The position numbers and the translations under genes were made by a program. DNA of 64,000 bases, taken from the NCBI GenBank assembly GCA_016278725.1, contig JADQBG010000003.1, forward strand, positions 62,001-126,000, written 5' to 3'. Numbering within the stretch: position 1 is the stretch's first letter; each line of letters begins with the position of its first letter. Shown here piece after piece: positions 17,066 to 25,512 of this stretch. Source of the stretch: Actinomycetota bacterium (GTDB lineage Bacteria > Actinomycetota > Thermoleophilia > RBG-16-64-13). The notes under the pieces are model-generated. The model had not been told where the DNA came from. It saw only the letters and a list, made by a program, of their open reading frames with translations, and searched no databases.

Positions 17066-17934
17066 GCGTACGCGTCGGTCATATCGAGTTCCTCAACTGC
17101 TATCCCCTCTACCACGGGCTACGGAGGCGGGCCGAGGCCGGAGTGGCCGAGGCCGCCGACTTCGAGCTGATCTCCGGGGTGCCCACCGATCTGAACCGAA
17201 TGCTGGTTTCGGGCACCATCGACTTCGGCCCGATCAGTTCCATCGCCTACGCCCGAAACCATCGCCATTTGGCGCTCTCCCCCCGCCTCTCCATCTCTTC
17301 CCGAGGAGCGGTCGACAGCATCCAGCTGGTGACGCGGGCGCCGATCGAGGACATCTCTGCGGTGGCGCTGACCCCCAAGAGCGCGACTTCGGTGGCCCTG
17401 CTCAAGACGATTCTCAAGCTGCGGTACGGCAGCGACGTCGAGTACGTGGAGCTCCGGGTGCCTCCCGAGCAGGCGCTGGACGAGGTGGGCGCGGTCCTGC
17501 TGATCGGGGACGAGGGACTGGAAGCGATGTACTTCCCCTTCTCGAACGCGCGGCGTTACGACCTGGGGCAGGTTTGGCAGGACTGGACGGGCCTCCCCAT
17601 GGTCTATGCGGTCTGGGCCGCCCGGCGCGAGTTCGTCCACGACCATACGCGGGCCCTCTTCTCGGTGGAAAAGGAGCTGGTGAGCTCCATGGGCGTGGGC
17701 CGCGAGCGGGCGGACGAGGTGGTGGACGCCGCCGCGGGGCTCTCCCGTTTTGGCAGGGACTGCCTGGAACGCTACTTCCGCGTGCTCCACTACGGCTTCG
17801 AACCCGAATATCAGACGGGCCTGCGGCGTTACTACGAGCTTGCGCACGAGGCGGGCGAGCTGTTCGAACTCGCCGAGTTGCGCTTCCTGGACGAGTTCGG
17901 GGGACCCGAAGAAGCGGGGCAGGTGCCGGCGTGA
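17062..17934 (+). CDS. mqnA: Chorismate dehydratase
   Basis: The 290-residue MqnA/MqnD-family protein has the periplasmic-binding-protein-like fold but is cytoplasmic. It dehydrates chorismate to 3-[(1-carboxyvinyl)oxy]benzoate, the first step of the futalosine route. The N-terminus VGHIEFLNCYPLYHGL is the MqnA signature, followed by the GVPTDLNRML and SSIAYARN blocks. This pattern separates it from MqnD. It starts at TTG 17062 inside the mqnE stop and ends overlapping mqnC, so mqnEAC are tightly coupled. No mqnD is present in the window. Confidence 0.93.
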   Translation: MSVRVGHIEFLNCYPLYHGLRRRAEAGVAEAADFELISGVPTDLNRMLVSGTIDFGPISSIAYARNHRHLALSPRLSISSRGAVDSIQLVTRAPIEDISAVALTPKSATSVALLKTILKLRYGSDVEYVELRVPPEQALDEVGAVLLIGDEGLEAMYFPFSNARRYDLGQVWQDWTGLPMVYAVWAARREFVHDHTRALFSVEKELVSSMGVGRERADEVVDAAAGLSRFGRDCLERYFRVLHYGFEPEYQTGLRRYYELAHEAGELFELAELRFLDEFGGPEEAGQVPA

Positions 17935-19016
17935 CGCCCACTGCCGAATTCCTCTCCGGGGTCGCCGCCAGAGTCCGTGCCGGCGAGCGGCTCTCCGATG
18001 AGGAGGCGGCGGCCCTGCTGCGCTCGCGCGACCTCCTGCGTCTGGGCGAGTTGGCCTCGGAGCGTCGCGCCCAAATGGTTCCCGGGGACCGCGTCACCTT
18101 CGTGGTCGACCGCAACATCAACTACTCCAACGTTTGCATCACCCAGTGCGACTTCTGCGCTTTCTACTGCGCTCCCGGCCAGGAGGGAGCCTATGTGCTC
18201 AGCCGGGAGGAGATCTTCGAGAAGATAGAGGAAACTCTCGAATTGGGCGGCACCGCCGTGATGATGCAGGGAGGTCATCACCCCGATCTGGGTGTGGAGT
18301 ACTACGAGGAGCTCTTCCGGGCGATCAAGGACCGTTTCCCGATCACCGTCCACTCGCTGTCGCCGCCCGAGATCCTTCACATTGCCAAGGTCAGCGGCCT
18401 GGACACCACCACGGTGCTCGAGCGTCTGCATGCGGCCGGCCTTGATTCGCTTCCCGGCGGCGGCGCCGAAATCCTGGTGGACTCCGTGCGCGAACGCATC
18501 GCTCCCCGCAAGGCCCGGACCGAACCGTGGCTGCGGGTCATGCGCGAGGCGCATGGGATCGGGATGAAGAGCACCGCCACCATGATGTTCGGCAGCCTGG
18601 AGAGCCTGGAGGATCGGGTCGAGCACATGCGCCGCATCCGCGAGGTGCAGGACGAAACCGGAGGCTTTCGCGCCTTCATTCCCTGGACCTTTCAGCCGGG
18701 CAACACCGAACTGGAGGGAGAAACCGAATCGGCCACAGCGGTCGACTACCTGACCACTCTGGCGGTATCGCGGCTATACCTGGACAACGTCCCCAACATC
18801 CAGGCCTCCTGGGTTACTCAGGGACTCAAGGTGGGTCAGGTGGCGCTGCACTTCGGCGCTAACGACCTGGGCAGCACCATGATCGAGGAAAACGTGGTGG
18901 CCGCGGCCGGAGTGACCTTCAGCGTCTCCGCAGACGACCTCAAGCACGCCATCCGCCAGGCCGGGTTCGTGCCCGCGCAACGGCGGACCGACTACGGTCT
19001 GGTTGAGGTCTTCTGA
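17931..19016 (+). CDS. mqnC: Cyclic dehypoxanthinyl futalosine synthase (radical SAM)
   Basis: The 361-residue radical SAM enzyme cyclises dehypoxanthine futalosine. The cluster motif is CITQCDFC (CxxxCxxC) after NINYSNVC. MMQGGHHPDLG and SLPGGGAEILVD are the typical MqnC segments. GTG 17931 overlaps the mqnA stop by four bases (GTGA), so I prefer it over longer forms running into mqnA. It ends the quinone operon; the next gene begins 287 bases later behind its own promoter. MqnB and MqnD, which act directly before and after this step, must be encoded elsewhere. Confidence 0.93.
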   Translation: MTPTAEFLSGVAARVRAGERLSDEEAAALLRSRDLLRLGELASERRAQMVPGDRVTFVVDRNINYSNVCITQCDFCAFYCAPGQEGAYVLSREEIFEKIEETLELGGTAVMMQGGHHPDLGVEYYEELFRAIKDRFPITVHSLSPPEILHIAKVSGLDTTTVLERLHAAGLDSLPGGGAEILVDSVRERIAPRKARTEPWLRVMREAHGIGMKSTATMMFGSLESLEDRVEHMRRIREVQDETGGFRAFIPWTFQPGNTELEGETESATAVDYLTTLAVSRLYLDNVPNIQASWVTQGLKVGQVALHFGANDLGSTMIEENVVAAAGVTFSVSADDLKHAIRQAGFVPAQRRTDYGLVEVF

Positions 19017-19172
19017 ACCAGCAGGGGTGAACCGGCCGCGTCGGGGGCCATCCGGCTGGTTGGGCGCAGCGGCTTGGCGCTGGGGCGGTCAGTGGTCAGA
19101 CCAGTTTCTTTCGCACAGTAAAACTCCCTGCAAAAAGGGCAATTATGCGGGAGGTCGGCCGAGGCTTCCGGC

Positions 19173-19201
19173 TTGTGGCGAGCAAGTTGGCAATGTATAC
19201 T
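19173..19201 (+). promoter_or_regulatory. Predicted promoter of hdrCBA-flxDCBA
   Basis: TTGTGG (19173-19178) and TATACT (19196-19201) are spaced by exactly 17 bases in the 287-base gap after mqnC, about 100 bases before hdrC. No Rex-like operator is found in this gap, unlike the nuo promoter. The rest of the gap holds no coding sequence that I can support. Confidence 0.6.
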
Positions 19202-19303
19202 GCCCGGGTGCCCGCCTTGTGGAGGCGTGCACATTCTCTTTTTTCGAGCAACGGCCCTGGCGCCAGCCCTGTTCCGTAGCCCCGCCAACCTCAGGAGGTC
19301 GGC

Positions 19304-19864
19304 TTGATCAGATACAACCCTGAGCAGGCCCGCGAGTACCGCGAGAAGCTAATCGAAGAGGTGCAGGCCGACGTGGCCGAGTGCTACCAGTGCGGCAACT
19401 GCTCCGCCGGCTGTCCGGCCAACTTCACCTTCGATTACCCGCCGAACCAGTTGATGCGCATGCTCCAGGTGGGGCTGGTCGATGAACTGCTTCACTCGAA
19501 GAGCGTGCAGAACTGCATTCAGTGCCTCACCTGCTCGGCCCGCTGCCCCCGCACCATCGACGTGGCCGGCATCATCGAGGATCTCAAGACCATCGCCGCC
19601 GCGCGCGGCATCGCCGTGCCCGAGCATGTGGAGACCTTCAACCACGCCTTCCTCAAGAACATTGCCCGCTTCGGACAGCTGAACGAGGCGCTCTTCCTGG
19701 TGCGCTTCAATTTGGAATCGGGGCAGCCGTTCAACGACGCCAGCCTGGGCACGCCGATGCTGACTCGGGGCAAGCTGGATCCCATCCCCCGGCGGGCGGC
19801 GGGGGCCGGCGAAGTCGGACGCATCTACGAAAAAGCGATGGAGAAGGCCAGATGGCAGGCGTAG
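19304..19864 (+). CDS. hdrC: Heterodisulfide reductase subunit C-like protein
   Basis: The 186-residue soluble protein has two ferredoxin-type [4Fe-4S] motifs, CYQCGNCSAGCP and CIQCLTCSARCP, with the spacing of HdrC. It passes electrons between HdrA and HdrB. The start is TTG 19304 with a strong CAGGAGG upstream. There is no membrane domain, so this is the soluble HdrC rather than HdrE-linked or QmoC forms. It overlaps hdrB by 13 bases. In the Flx-Hdr context no heterodisulfide of methanogens is expected; the physiological disulfide or thiol partner is unknown. Confidence 0.92.
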   Translation: MIRYNPEQAREYREKLIEEVQADVAECYQCGNCSAGCPANFTFDYPPNQLMRMLQVGLVDELLHSKSVQNCIQCLTCSARCPRTIDVAGIIEDLKTIAAARGIAVPEHVETFNHAFLKNIARFGQLNEALFLVRFNLESGQPFNDASLGTPMLTRGKLDPIPRRAAGAGEVGRIYEKAMEKARWQA

Positions 19865-20862
19865 CCTATTACCCGGGGTGCTCACTCCGGCACTCCGCGA
19901 TCGAGTTCGACCGCTCCACCCGCATCGTGCTCGAGTCGCTGGGGATCGACTACGAGATCGTCAAGGATTGGACCTGCTGCGGGGCGTCTCCCGCGCACAT
20001 GACCAACCACCTGCTGGCGCAGGCGCTGGCGACGCGCAACCTACGTCAGGCTGCCAAGATCGGCGAGGAACTGCTGGCTCCCTGTCCGGCCTGCTACCAA
20101 CGGGAGAAGAACGCCGAGGTCGAGGTCCACGCCGACGCCGACTTTCGCGCCGAGGTCAACGAGATCATGGACGAGCCCTACACGGGAGAGGTCCGGGTGT
20201 GGAGCCTGCCTGAATTTCTCAAAGAGAAGGTGGGGCTGGCCGTCCTGGCGAAGCTACCCACCACCGATCTCTCCCAACTGAAGGTGGTGCCCTACTACGG
20301 TTGCCTTTTGGCCCGGCCCACCGAACTCACCGGCGAGTGCGACACCGAGCAGCCCATGATCATGGACCAGCTGCTGGCTGCCGCCGGCGCGGACGTGGTC
20401 TGGTGGAACTACAAGACCGAGTGCTGCGGCGCCAGTGTGGGCGTGCCCAACAAGAGCATTCAGCAGCGGCTCTCGGAGAAGATCCTCTCCCAGGCGGAGG
20501 AGGCCGGGGCCGACGCCATCGTGGCCGCCTGTCCTCTCTGCCACCAGAATCTGGACATGCGCCAGCACCAGCTAAACGACGCCATGGGCACCAGCCACCA
20601 CATGCCGGTGCTCTACCTTACCCAGGTTATCGGCCTGGGCCTGGGCTTCACTCCCAAAGAGATGATGCTGGACAAGCACCTGATCGACCCCACCCCGGTG
20701 GTGGAACGGGCGATCGCCAAGGCCGCGGAAGTGCGGGCCGAAGCCGAGCGCAAGGCGCAGGAGGCGGCGGAGAAGGCGCGCAAGAAGGCCGAGCGCAAGA
20801 AGAAGGAAGCGGAGGCCAAGCCGGCCGGCGACGCGGATGAGAACGTGGAGGAGCGCGAATGA
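19852..20862 (+). CDS. hdrB: Heterodisulfide reductase subunit B-like protein with basic C-terminal tail
   Basis: The protein has 336 residues. Two cysteine-rich CCG domains are intact: the first includes YYPGC, WTCCGASP and CPACY, and the second YYGCLL, TECCGAS and CPLCHQN. In HdrB these bind two noncubane [4Fe-4S] clusters where disulfides are reduced. After the family C-terminus (about residue 290) comes a tail of some 45 residues made almost entirely of Ala, Glu, Lys and Arg, likely a single charged helix, which is not typical of HdrB. ATG 19852 lies inside the end of hdrC, and the stop overlaps hdrA (ATGA). Confidence 0.92.
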   Translation: MAGVAYYPGCSLRHSAIEFDRSTRIVLESLGIDYEIVKDWTCCGASPAHMTNHLLAQALATRNLRQAAKIGEELLAPCPACYQREKNAEVEVHADADFRAEVNEIMDEPYTGEVRVWSLPEFLKEKVGLAVLAKLPTTDLSQLKVVPYYGCLLARPTELTGECDTEQPMIMDQLLAAAGADVVWWNYKTECCGASVGVPNKSIQQRLSEKILSQAEEAGADAIVAACPLCHQNLDMRQHQLNDAMGTSHHMPVLYLTQVIGLGLGFTPKEMMLDKHLIDPTPVVERAIAKAAEVRAEAERKAQEAAEKARKKAERKKKEAEAKPAGDADENVEERE

Positions 20863-22844
20863 GGATCGGAGTCTTCGTCTGCCACTGCGGCACCAACATA
20901 GCGGCAACCGTCGATTCCGAGGGCATCGCGGCCCGCGCCGGGGAACTCAAGGGCGTCGTCCACACCGAGGACATCATCTACACCTGCTCGGAACCCGGTC
21001 AGCACGCCATCCAGCAGGCGATCCGGGAGAAGAACCTGGACCGCGTGGTGGTGGCCGCCTGCTCTCCGCACATGCACGAGGTCACTTTCCGGCGAACCGT
21101 AGAAGGGGCGGGGCTCAACCCCTACCTCTTCGAGATGGCCAACATCCGCGAGCACTGCTCTTGGATCCACCCCGACAAGCCCGAGGGCAGCGAGAAGGCC
21201 TACGACCTGATCAAGATGGCGGTCGCCAAGGTGCGCGACCTGGAACCGCTCTACGCCAACGAGGTCGAGGTGAACAAGGACGTGCTGGTGATCGGCGGCG
21301 GGGTGGCCGGCATCCAGACGGCGCTCGATCTGGCCGAGGCCGGCCTCAAGGTGACCGTGGTGGAGAAGGAGACCACCATCGGCGGCACCATGGCGCAGCT
21401 GGACAAGACCTTCCCCACCATCGACTGCTCGGCCTGCATTCTCACTCCCCGAATGGTGGACTGTTCTCAGCACGAGAACATCGAGATCATGGCCTACTCC
21501 GAGATCGACCGGGTGCAGGGTTACGTGGGCAATTTCACCGTCGACATCCGCAAGAAGGCGTCGATGGTCGACTGGGACAAGTGCATCGGCTGTGAGCTCT
21601 GCCAGCAGAAGTGCCCGGCCAAGGCTCCGGACGCTTTCAACGAGGGGATCGCCACTACCAAGGCCATCTACATCCCCTTCCCCCAGGCGGTGCCCAAAAA
21701 GGCGGCGATCCAAGTGGACTACTGCCGCTGGTTCCAGGAGGGCAAGTGCCGGGTCTGCGAGCGGGTCTGTCCGGCCGACGCCATAGACTATGAGCAGCAG
21801 GACGAGTTCGTGCAGAAGGAGTTCGGGGCCATCGTGGTGGCCACCGGCCAGGACGTCTTCCCCTGGGAGGACTACTACCACGAGTACGGCTCGGGGCGGA
21901 TTCCCGACGTGATCTCCGGCCTGCAGTACGAGCGCATGTTGAACGCGTCGGGTCCCACTCACGGCCACGTGCTGCGTCCCTCCACCATGGGCCAGAAGGA
22001 CGTGGAGCCGGAGGAGCCCAAGACCGTGGTCTTCATCCAGTGCATCGGCTCGCGGGACGAGTCGGTGGGCCGGCCTTACTGCTCGAACGTCTGCTGCATG
22101 TACACGGCCAAGCAGGCGATCCTGACCAAGGATCACGTGGGCATGGAGACCGAGGTCTACGTCTTCTACATCGACATCCGGGCCTTCGGCAAGGGCTACG
22201 AGGAGTTCGTCAAGCGGGCCCAGACCGAGTTCGCGGTCAAATACGTGCGCGGCCGCGTGTCCAAGCTCTACGAGGAGCGGGGCAAGGTCAAGGTGCGGGG
22301 TATGGACACCCTGCTGGGCAAGCAGGTGGAGATAGACGCCGACCTCGTGGTGTTGGCCTCGGGCATAACGGCGGCCGACGGTGCCTCCGAACTGGCCCAG
22401 CGCCTCAACATCAGCTACGACCAATACGGCTTCTTCAAAGAGTCTCACCCCAAGCTGCGGCCGCTCGAGACCAACACCGCCGGTATCTTCCTAGCGGGAG
22501 CCTGCCAGGCGCCCAAGGACATCCCCACCACCGTGGCGCAGGCTTCGGGCACCGCGGCCAAGGTGCTGGGACTGCTGGCCAAGGACAAGTTGAAGACCTC
22601 GCCCATGATCGCGCGGGTCGACCAGAACCGGTGCGTCTCCTGCTGGAAGTGCATCGAGGTCTGCCCCTTCAGCGCTCCCGAGAAGGAGGAGCTCCGCGAC
22701 GGCAGCTACAAGAGCCATATCATCGAGACCGTCTGCCAGGGCTGCGGCATCTGCGTGGCCACCTGCCCGGTGAACTGCATCGACCTCAAGGGCTTTGGCA
22801 CTCAGTCGGTTCTCGATCAGATCGAAGAAGTCCTCCTAACCTAG
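20859..22844 (+). CDS. hdrA: Heterodisulfide reductase subunit A-like flavoprotein
   Basis: The 661-residue protein has an N-terminal FVCHCGTNI segment, then a FAD-binding Rossmann motif VIGGGVAGIQTAL at about 145 and the HdrA-specific cysteine region near DCSACILTP. Four ferredoxin-like motifs follow: CIGCELCQQKCP, CRVCERVCP, CVSCWKCIEVCP and CQGCGICVATCP. HdrA is the flavin-based electron-bifurcating subunit that splits electrons between ferredoxin and the HdrB disulfide site. No in-frame TGA or selenocysteine is seen. The start overlaps the hdrB stop. Its electron input here would be the Flx proteins encoded directly downstream. Confidence 0.94.
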   Translation: MRIGVFVCHCGTNIAATVDSEGIAARAGELKGVVHTEDIIYTCSEPGQHAIQQAIREKNLDRVVVAACSPHMHEVTFRRTVEGAGLNPYLFEMANIREHCSWIHPDKPEGSEKAYDLIKMAVAKVRDLEPLYANEVEVNKDVLVIGGGVAGIQTALDLAEAGLKVTVVEKETTIGGTMAQLDKTFPTIDCSACILTPRMVDCSQHENIEIMAYSEIDRVQGYVGNFTVDIRKKASMVDWDKCIGCELCQQKCPAKAPDAFNEGIATTKAIYIPFPQAVPKKAAIQVDYCRWFQEGKCRVCERVCPADAIDYEQQDEFVQKEFGAIVVATGQDVFPWEDYYHEYGSGRIPDVISGLQYERMLNASGPTHGHVLRPSTMGQKDVEPEEPKTVVFIQCIGSRDESVGRPYCSNVCCMYTAKQAILTKDHVGMETEVYVFYIDIRAFGKGYEEFVKRAQTEFAVKYVRGRVSKLYEERGKVKVRGMDTLLGKQVEIDADLVVLASGITAADGASELAQRLNISYDQYGFFKESHPKLRPLETNTAGIFLAGACQAPKDIPTTVAQASGTAAKVLGLLAKDKLKTSPMIARVDQNRCVSCWKCIEVCPFSAPEKEELRDGSYKSHIIETVCQGCGICVATCPVNCIDLKGFGTQSVLDQIEEVLLT

Positions 22845-22857
22845 AAAGGCGGTGACG

Positions 22858-23316
22858 ATGGCACAGGCAACGGAAACAGCGACCGGCACCACCGCCTCCT
22901 GGGACGGGGAGGGACGCGTCAAGGTGGTCGGCATCCTCTGCAACTGGTGCAGCTACGCGGGCGCCGATGGGGCGGGTACGGCCCGGTTGCGCCAGCCCTT
23001 CGACTTCCGCATCGTGCGGGTTCCCTGCACGGGACGCATCGACCCTCTGCATATCCTGAAGGCCTTCGAGAAGGGGGCGGACGGCGTGCTGGTCAGCGGC
23101 TGCCACCCCGGCGACTGCCACTACGCCGAGGGCAACTACTACGCCCGGCGGAAGTTGGAGCTGCTCGAACGCATGCTGCCGCAACTGGGCTTCGAGCCCG
23201 AGCGCTTCAAGTACACCTGGGTCTCGGCGTCGGAAGCCCAGCGCTGGCAACAGGTCGTCACCGAGTTCATCAAGGGCGTGGAGAAGCTCGGCCCTCGCGA
23301 GGGGAGGGCCCTGTGA
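22858..23316 (+). CDS. flxD: MvhD/FlxD-type iron-sulfur electron adaptor
   Basis: The 152-residue protein matches MvhD, the small [2Fe-2S] subunit that links an electron-donating module to HdrA. ILCNWCSYAGADGAG, VPCTGRID, GVLVSGCHPGDCHY and KYTWVSASEA are all typical. No [NiFe] hydrogenase genes are nearby, so the donor is the Flx module. ATG 22858 is chosen over GTG 22852 because AAAGGCGG sits at better distance from the ATG. A short Thr/Ala-rich N-terminal extension precedes the domain. It overlaps the next gene by four bases. Confidence 0.9.
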   Translation: MAQATETATGTTASWDGEGRVKVVGILCNWCSYAGADGAGTARLRQPFDFRIVRVPCTGRIDPLHILKAFEKGADGVLVSGCHPGDCHYAEGNYYARRKLELLERMLPQLGFEPERFKYTWVSASEAQRWQQVVTEFIKGVEKLGPREGRAL

Positions 23317-24302
23317 GCCCTGCCAACGGCAACTACGAAGAGGTGGAGCAGCGCATCCGCGAACTGGCGCGCACGGCGCTCGAGGAAGGCCGGGTGGATT
23401 ACTTCATCGGTTGGACCGCGGGCTACAACGAGTCCGAGGTCATTCCCGGATTTGTGCGCAGCGCCGACCGGGTCGACGCGCTGGTTTGGAACCCGCTGGC
23501 GGCCTACAACCTGACCGCCTTCCTCAAGCGCAAGATGCCCGATCCGCCCCAGGCCAAGATCGGGCTGGCGGTCAAGGGCTGCGACAGCCGCACCCTGGTC
23601 TCGCTGCTGCAAGAAGAGCTGGTCGACCGCGAACGCCTGTATGTGGTGGGCGTGCCCTGCGAGGGCATCGTCAACCGCCGCGCGGTCTCGAAAGTCTTTG
23701 CCAACGAGGTGGTCAAGATCGAGGTCGAGGACGACACGATCAGCGTCACCAATCAGGACGGCGAGACCAAGCAGCTCGCGCGCGAGGAGTACCTGCTGGA
23801 TCACTGCCGCAGCTGCAAATACCCCAATCCGCGATACTTCGACGATCTGGCCGGCGAGGCCGTGACCGAACCCGAGGATCAGGCCCCCATGTGGCGGGAG
23901 ATCGAGGAGTTCGAGGCCCTGCCCGAGGCGGAGAAGGACCGGCTGATGGCCGAGGCCTTCGAGAAGTGCATCCGCTGCTACGCCTGCATCAACGCCTGTC
24001 CGGTCTGCTACTGCTGGGACAACTGCGTCTGCCGAGCGCGCCAGCCCAAACTGGTCAGCCAGAAGGTGAACGCGCAGGAGAACCTGATGTTCCAGATGGT
24101 GCACATGTTCCACGTGGCCGGGCGCTGCCCCAGCTGCGGCAACTGCGACCGGGCCTGTCCGGTGGAGATCCCGCTCTATCTGCTCCACCGCAAGATGAAC
24201 AAAGAACTCAAGGAGATGCTGGACTTCGAGCCGGGCATCGACCTCGAGCAGAAGCCGGTCTTCCAGACCTTTGACGTAAACGATCCCTTCGGCCAACACT
24301 AG
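23313..24302 (+). CDS. flxC: FlxC-like iron-sulfur protein (FrhB-like plus 4Fe-4S dicluster)
   Basis: The protein has 329 residues. The first two thirds resemble the FrhB/FdhB beta-subunit fold, with GLAVKGCDSRTLVSLLQE, VVGVPCEGIVN and CRSCKYPNP. The C-terminal third has two clusters, CIRCYACINACPVCYC and CPSCGNCDRACP, the second leading into a hydrogenase-type segment (IPLYLLHRKMNKEL). It probably relays electrons from the NADH-oxidising subunit to FlxD/HdrA. The name is by context: it sits between FlxD and FlxB in an order that mirrors the known flxABCD-hdrABC cluster. GTG 23313 overlaps the flxD stop. Confidence 0.78.
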   Translation: MSPANGNYEEVEQRIRELARTALEEGRVDYFIGWTAGYNESEVIPGFVRSADRVDALVWNPLAAYNLTAFLKRKMPDPPQAKIGLAVKGCDSRTLVSLLQEELVDRERLYVVGVPCEGIVNRRAVSKVFANEVVKIEVEDDTISVTNQDGETKQLAREEYLLDHCRSCKYPNPRYFDDLAGEAVTEPEDQAPMWREIEEFEALPEAEKDRLMAEAFEKCIRCYACINACPVCYCWDNCVCRARQPKLVSQKVNAQENLMFQMVHMFHVAGRCPSCGNCDRACPVEIPLYLLHRKMNKELKEMLDFEPGIDLEQKPVFQTFDVNDPFGQH

Positions 24303-24315
24303 AAAGGAGGGCGGC

Positions 24316-25512
24316 GTGAAGTTCCTACCCCAGGATCAACTCGAGGCCTTCCTGGCGCACCTGGCGGAGTCGGCCATCGTCGTGGCCCCGCAGCGGGACC
24401 AGGACGGGGTGCTTTTCTTCCAGCCGTGGGAGGCGGGCGCCGAGGTCGAATTCGAGCAACTGCTCACCCGGCAGTCGCCCAAGGACTACGTATTCCGCCA
24501 GACCGAGACCTACCTCAAGTTCGGCTACCAGATGAAGGGCAAGGCGGCGGCCGAAGAGGAAGAGGTCGGCGGCAAGAAGTCCAAGGATGAGCCGGCGGCC
24601 GAAGAGGCACCCCCGGCCGAAGGCGAGGAGCCGGCCCACGAGGTGCTCCAGGTGGAGACCGTGGAGGATGCACCCGAGCAGGTGATCTTCGGTCTGCGCC
24701 CCTGCGACGCCCGCGGCTACTACCAGATGGATCAGGTCTTCGGCGGCTACGGCGGTTTTTACTACGATCCCTACTACATGGCCAAACGCGAGGCCACCAC
24801 GCTGGTGGCGCTGACCTGCGCCCAACCTTGGTCCACCTGCTTTTGCACGGCGGTATACGGCAGCCCCAGCGGCACCGACGGGGTGGACCTGCTGCTGACC
24901 GGGATCGAAGGCGGCTTCACCGCCGAAGCCCTGACCGAGCGCGGCGAGAATCTGCTGGGCTTCGGCGGCTTCGCCGACGTCGGCACCGGCCAGGCCGACG
25001 CGGCGCAAACCGTGAAGGACGAGGCGTTCGCCGCCATCGACCCGCCTTTCGAGATCGAGGGCGTGCCTCAGGGCCTGCGGGACAATTTCGAGGATCCCGC
25101 TTGGCACGACCTGCAGATGCGCTGCATCTCCTGCGGCACCTGCACCTACGTCTGTCCCAACTGCTACTGCTTCAACATCACCGACGAGATGGTGGAGAAG
25201 TCGGGGGAACGGGTGCGCACCTGGGACAACTGCTTCAATCCGGGCTACACGCTCGAGACCTCGGGTCACAACCCCCGCGAGCAGAAGTTTGCCCGCTTCC
25301 GCAACCGCTTCAGCCACAAGTTCTGGTATTACCCCGAGAAGTACGACAGCCTGCTGTGCTCGGGCTGCGGCCGCTGCATCCGCTACTGCCCCACCAAGAT
25401 CGACTTGCGCGAGGTGATTCGCACCCTGGGCCGGCCACACGCGGCAGAGGCGGCGCCGGCAGAGGACAGCGAGGCGGCCGGTGTCCACGCCCAGACTGGG
25501 GAGGACCTCTAG
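24316..25512 (+). CDS. flxB: FlxB-like 4Fe-4S dicluster protein (HydB/AsrA family)
   Basis: The 398-residue protein belongs to the family of sulfhydrogenase beta and anaerobic sulfite reductase A subunits. It shows the characteristic GLRPCDARGYYQMD at about 126-139, a CAQPWSTCFC segment, and two [4Fe-4S] motifs, CISCGTCTYVCPNCYC and CSGCGRCIRYCP. Residues about 74-110 are a Glu/Lys/Ala/Pro-rich insertion unlike the rest of the fold. The start is GTG 24316 with AAAGGAGGG upstream. It transfers electrons from the flavin subunit downstream. It abuts flxA with no gap. Confidence 0.82.
   Translation: MKFLPQDQLEAFLAHLAESAIVVAPQRDQDGVLFFQPWEAGAEVEFEQLLTRQSPKDYVFRQTETYLKFGYQMKGKAAAEEEEVGGKKSKDEPAAEEAPPAEGEEPAHEVLQVETVEDAPEQVIFGLRPCDARGYYQMDQVFGGYGGFYYDPYYMAKREATTLVALTCAQPWSTCFCTAVYGSPSGTDGVDLLLTGIEGGFTAEALTERGENLLGFGGFADVGTGQADAAQTVKDEAFAAIDPPFEIEGVPQGLRDNFEDPAWHDLQMRCISCGTCTYVCPNCYCFNITDEMVEKSGERVRTWDNCFNPGYTLETSGHNPREQKFARFRNRFSHKFWYYPEKYDSLLCSGCGRCIRYCPTKIDLREVIRTLGRPHAAEAAPAEDSEAAGVHAQTGEDL

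Noticed and set aside
19017-19303. Possible small gene in the gap before hdrC
   Set aside because: Short open frames exist on both strands, but none has a ribosome site or recognisable product; the gap is better explained as promoter region.
20613-22448. Long open frame of 611 codons on the minus strand across hdrA
   Set aside because: It mirrors a clearly conserved gene on the plus strand. Long antisense frames are expected in GC-rich DNA, and the translation has no family features. The same applies to 24325-26133 and 12565-14157 on the minus strand.
20859-22844. Selenocysteine in HdrA
   Set aside because: Some HdrA proteins contain Sec, but no in-frame TGA is present here and the cysteines are encoded normally.
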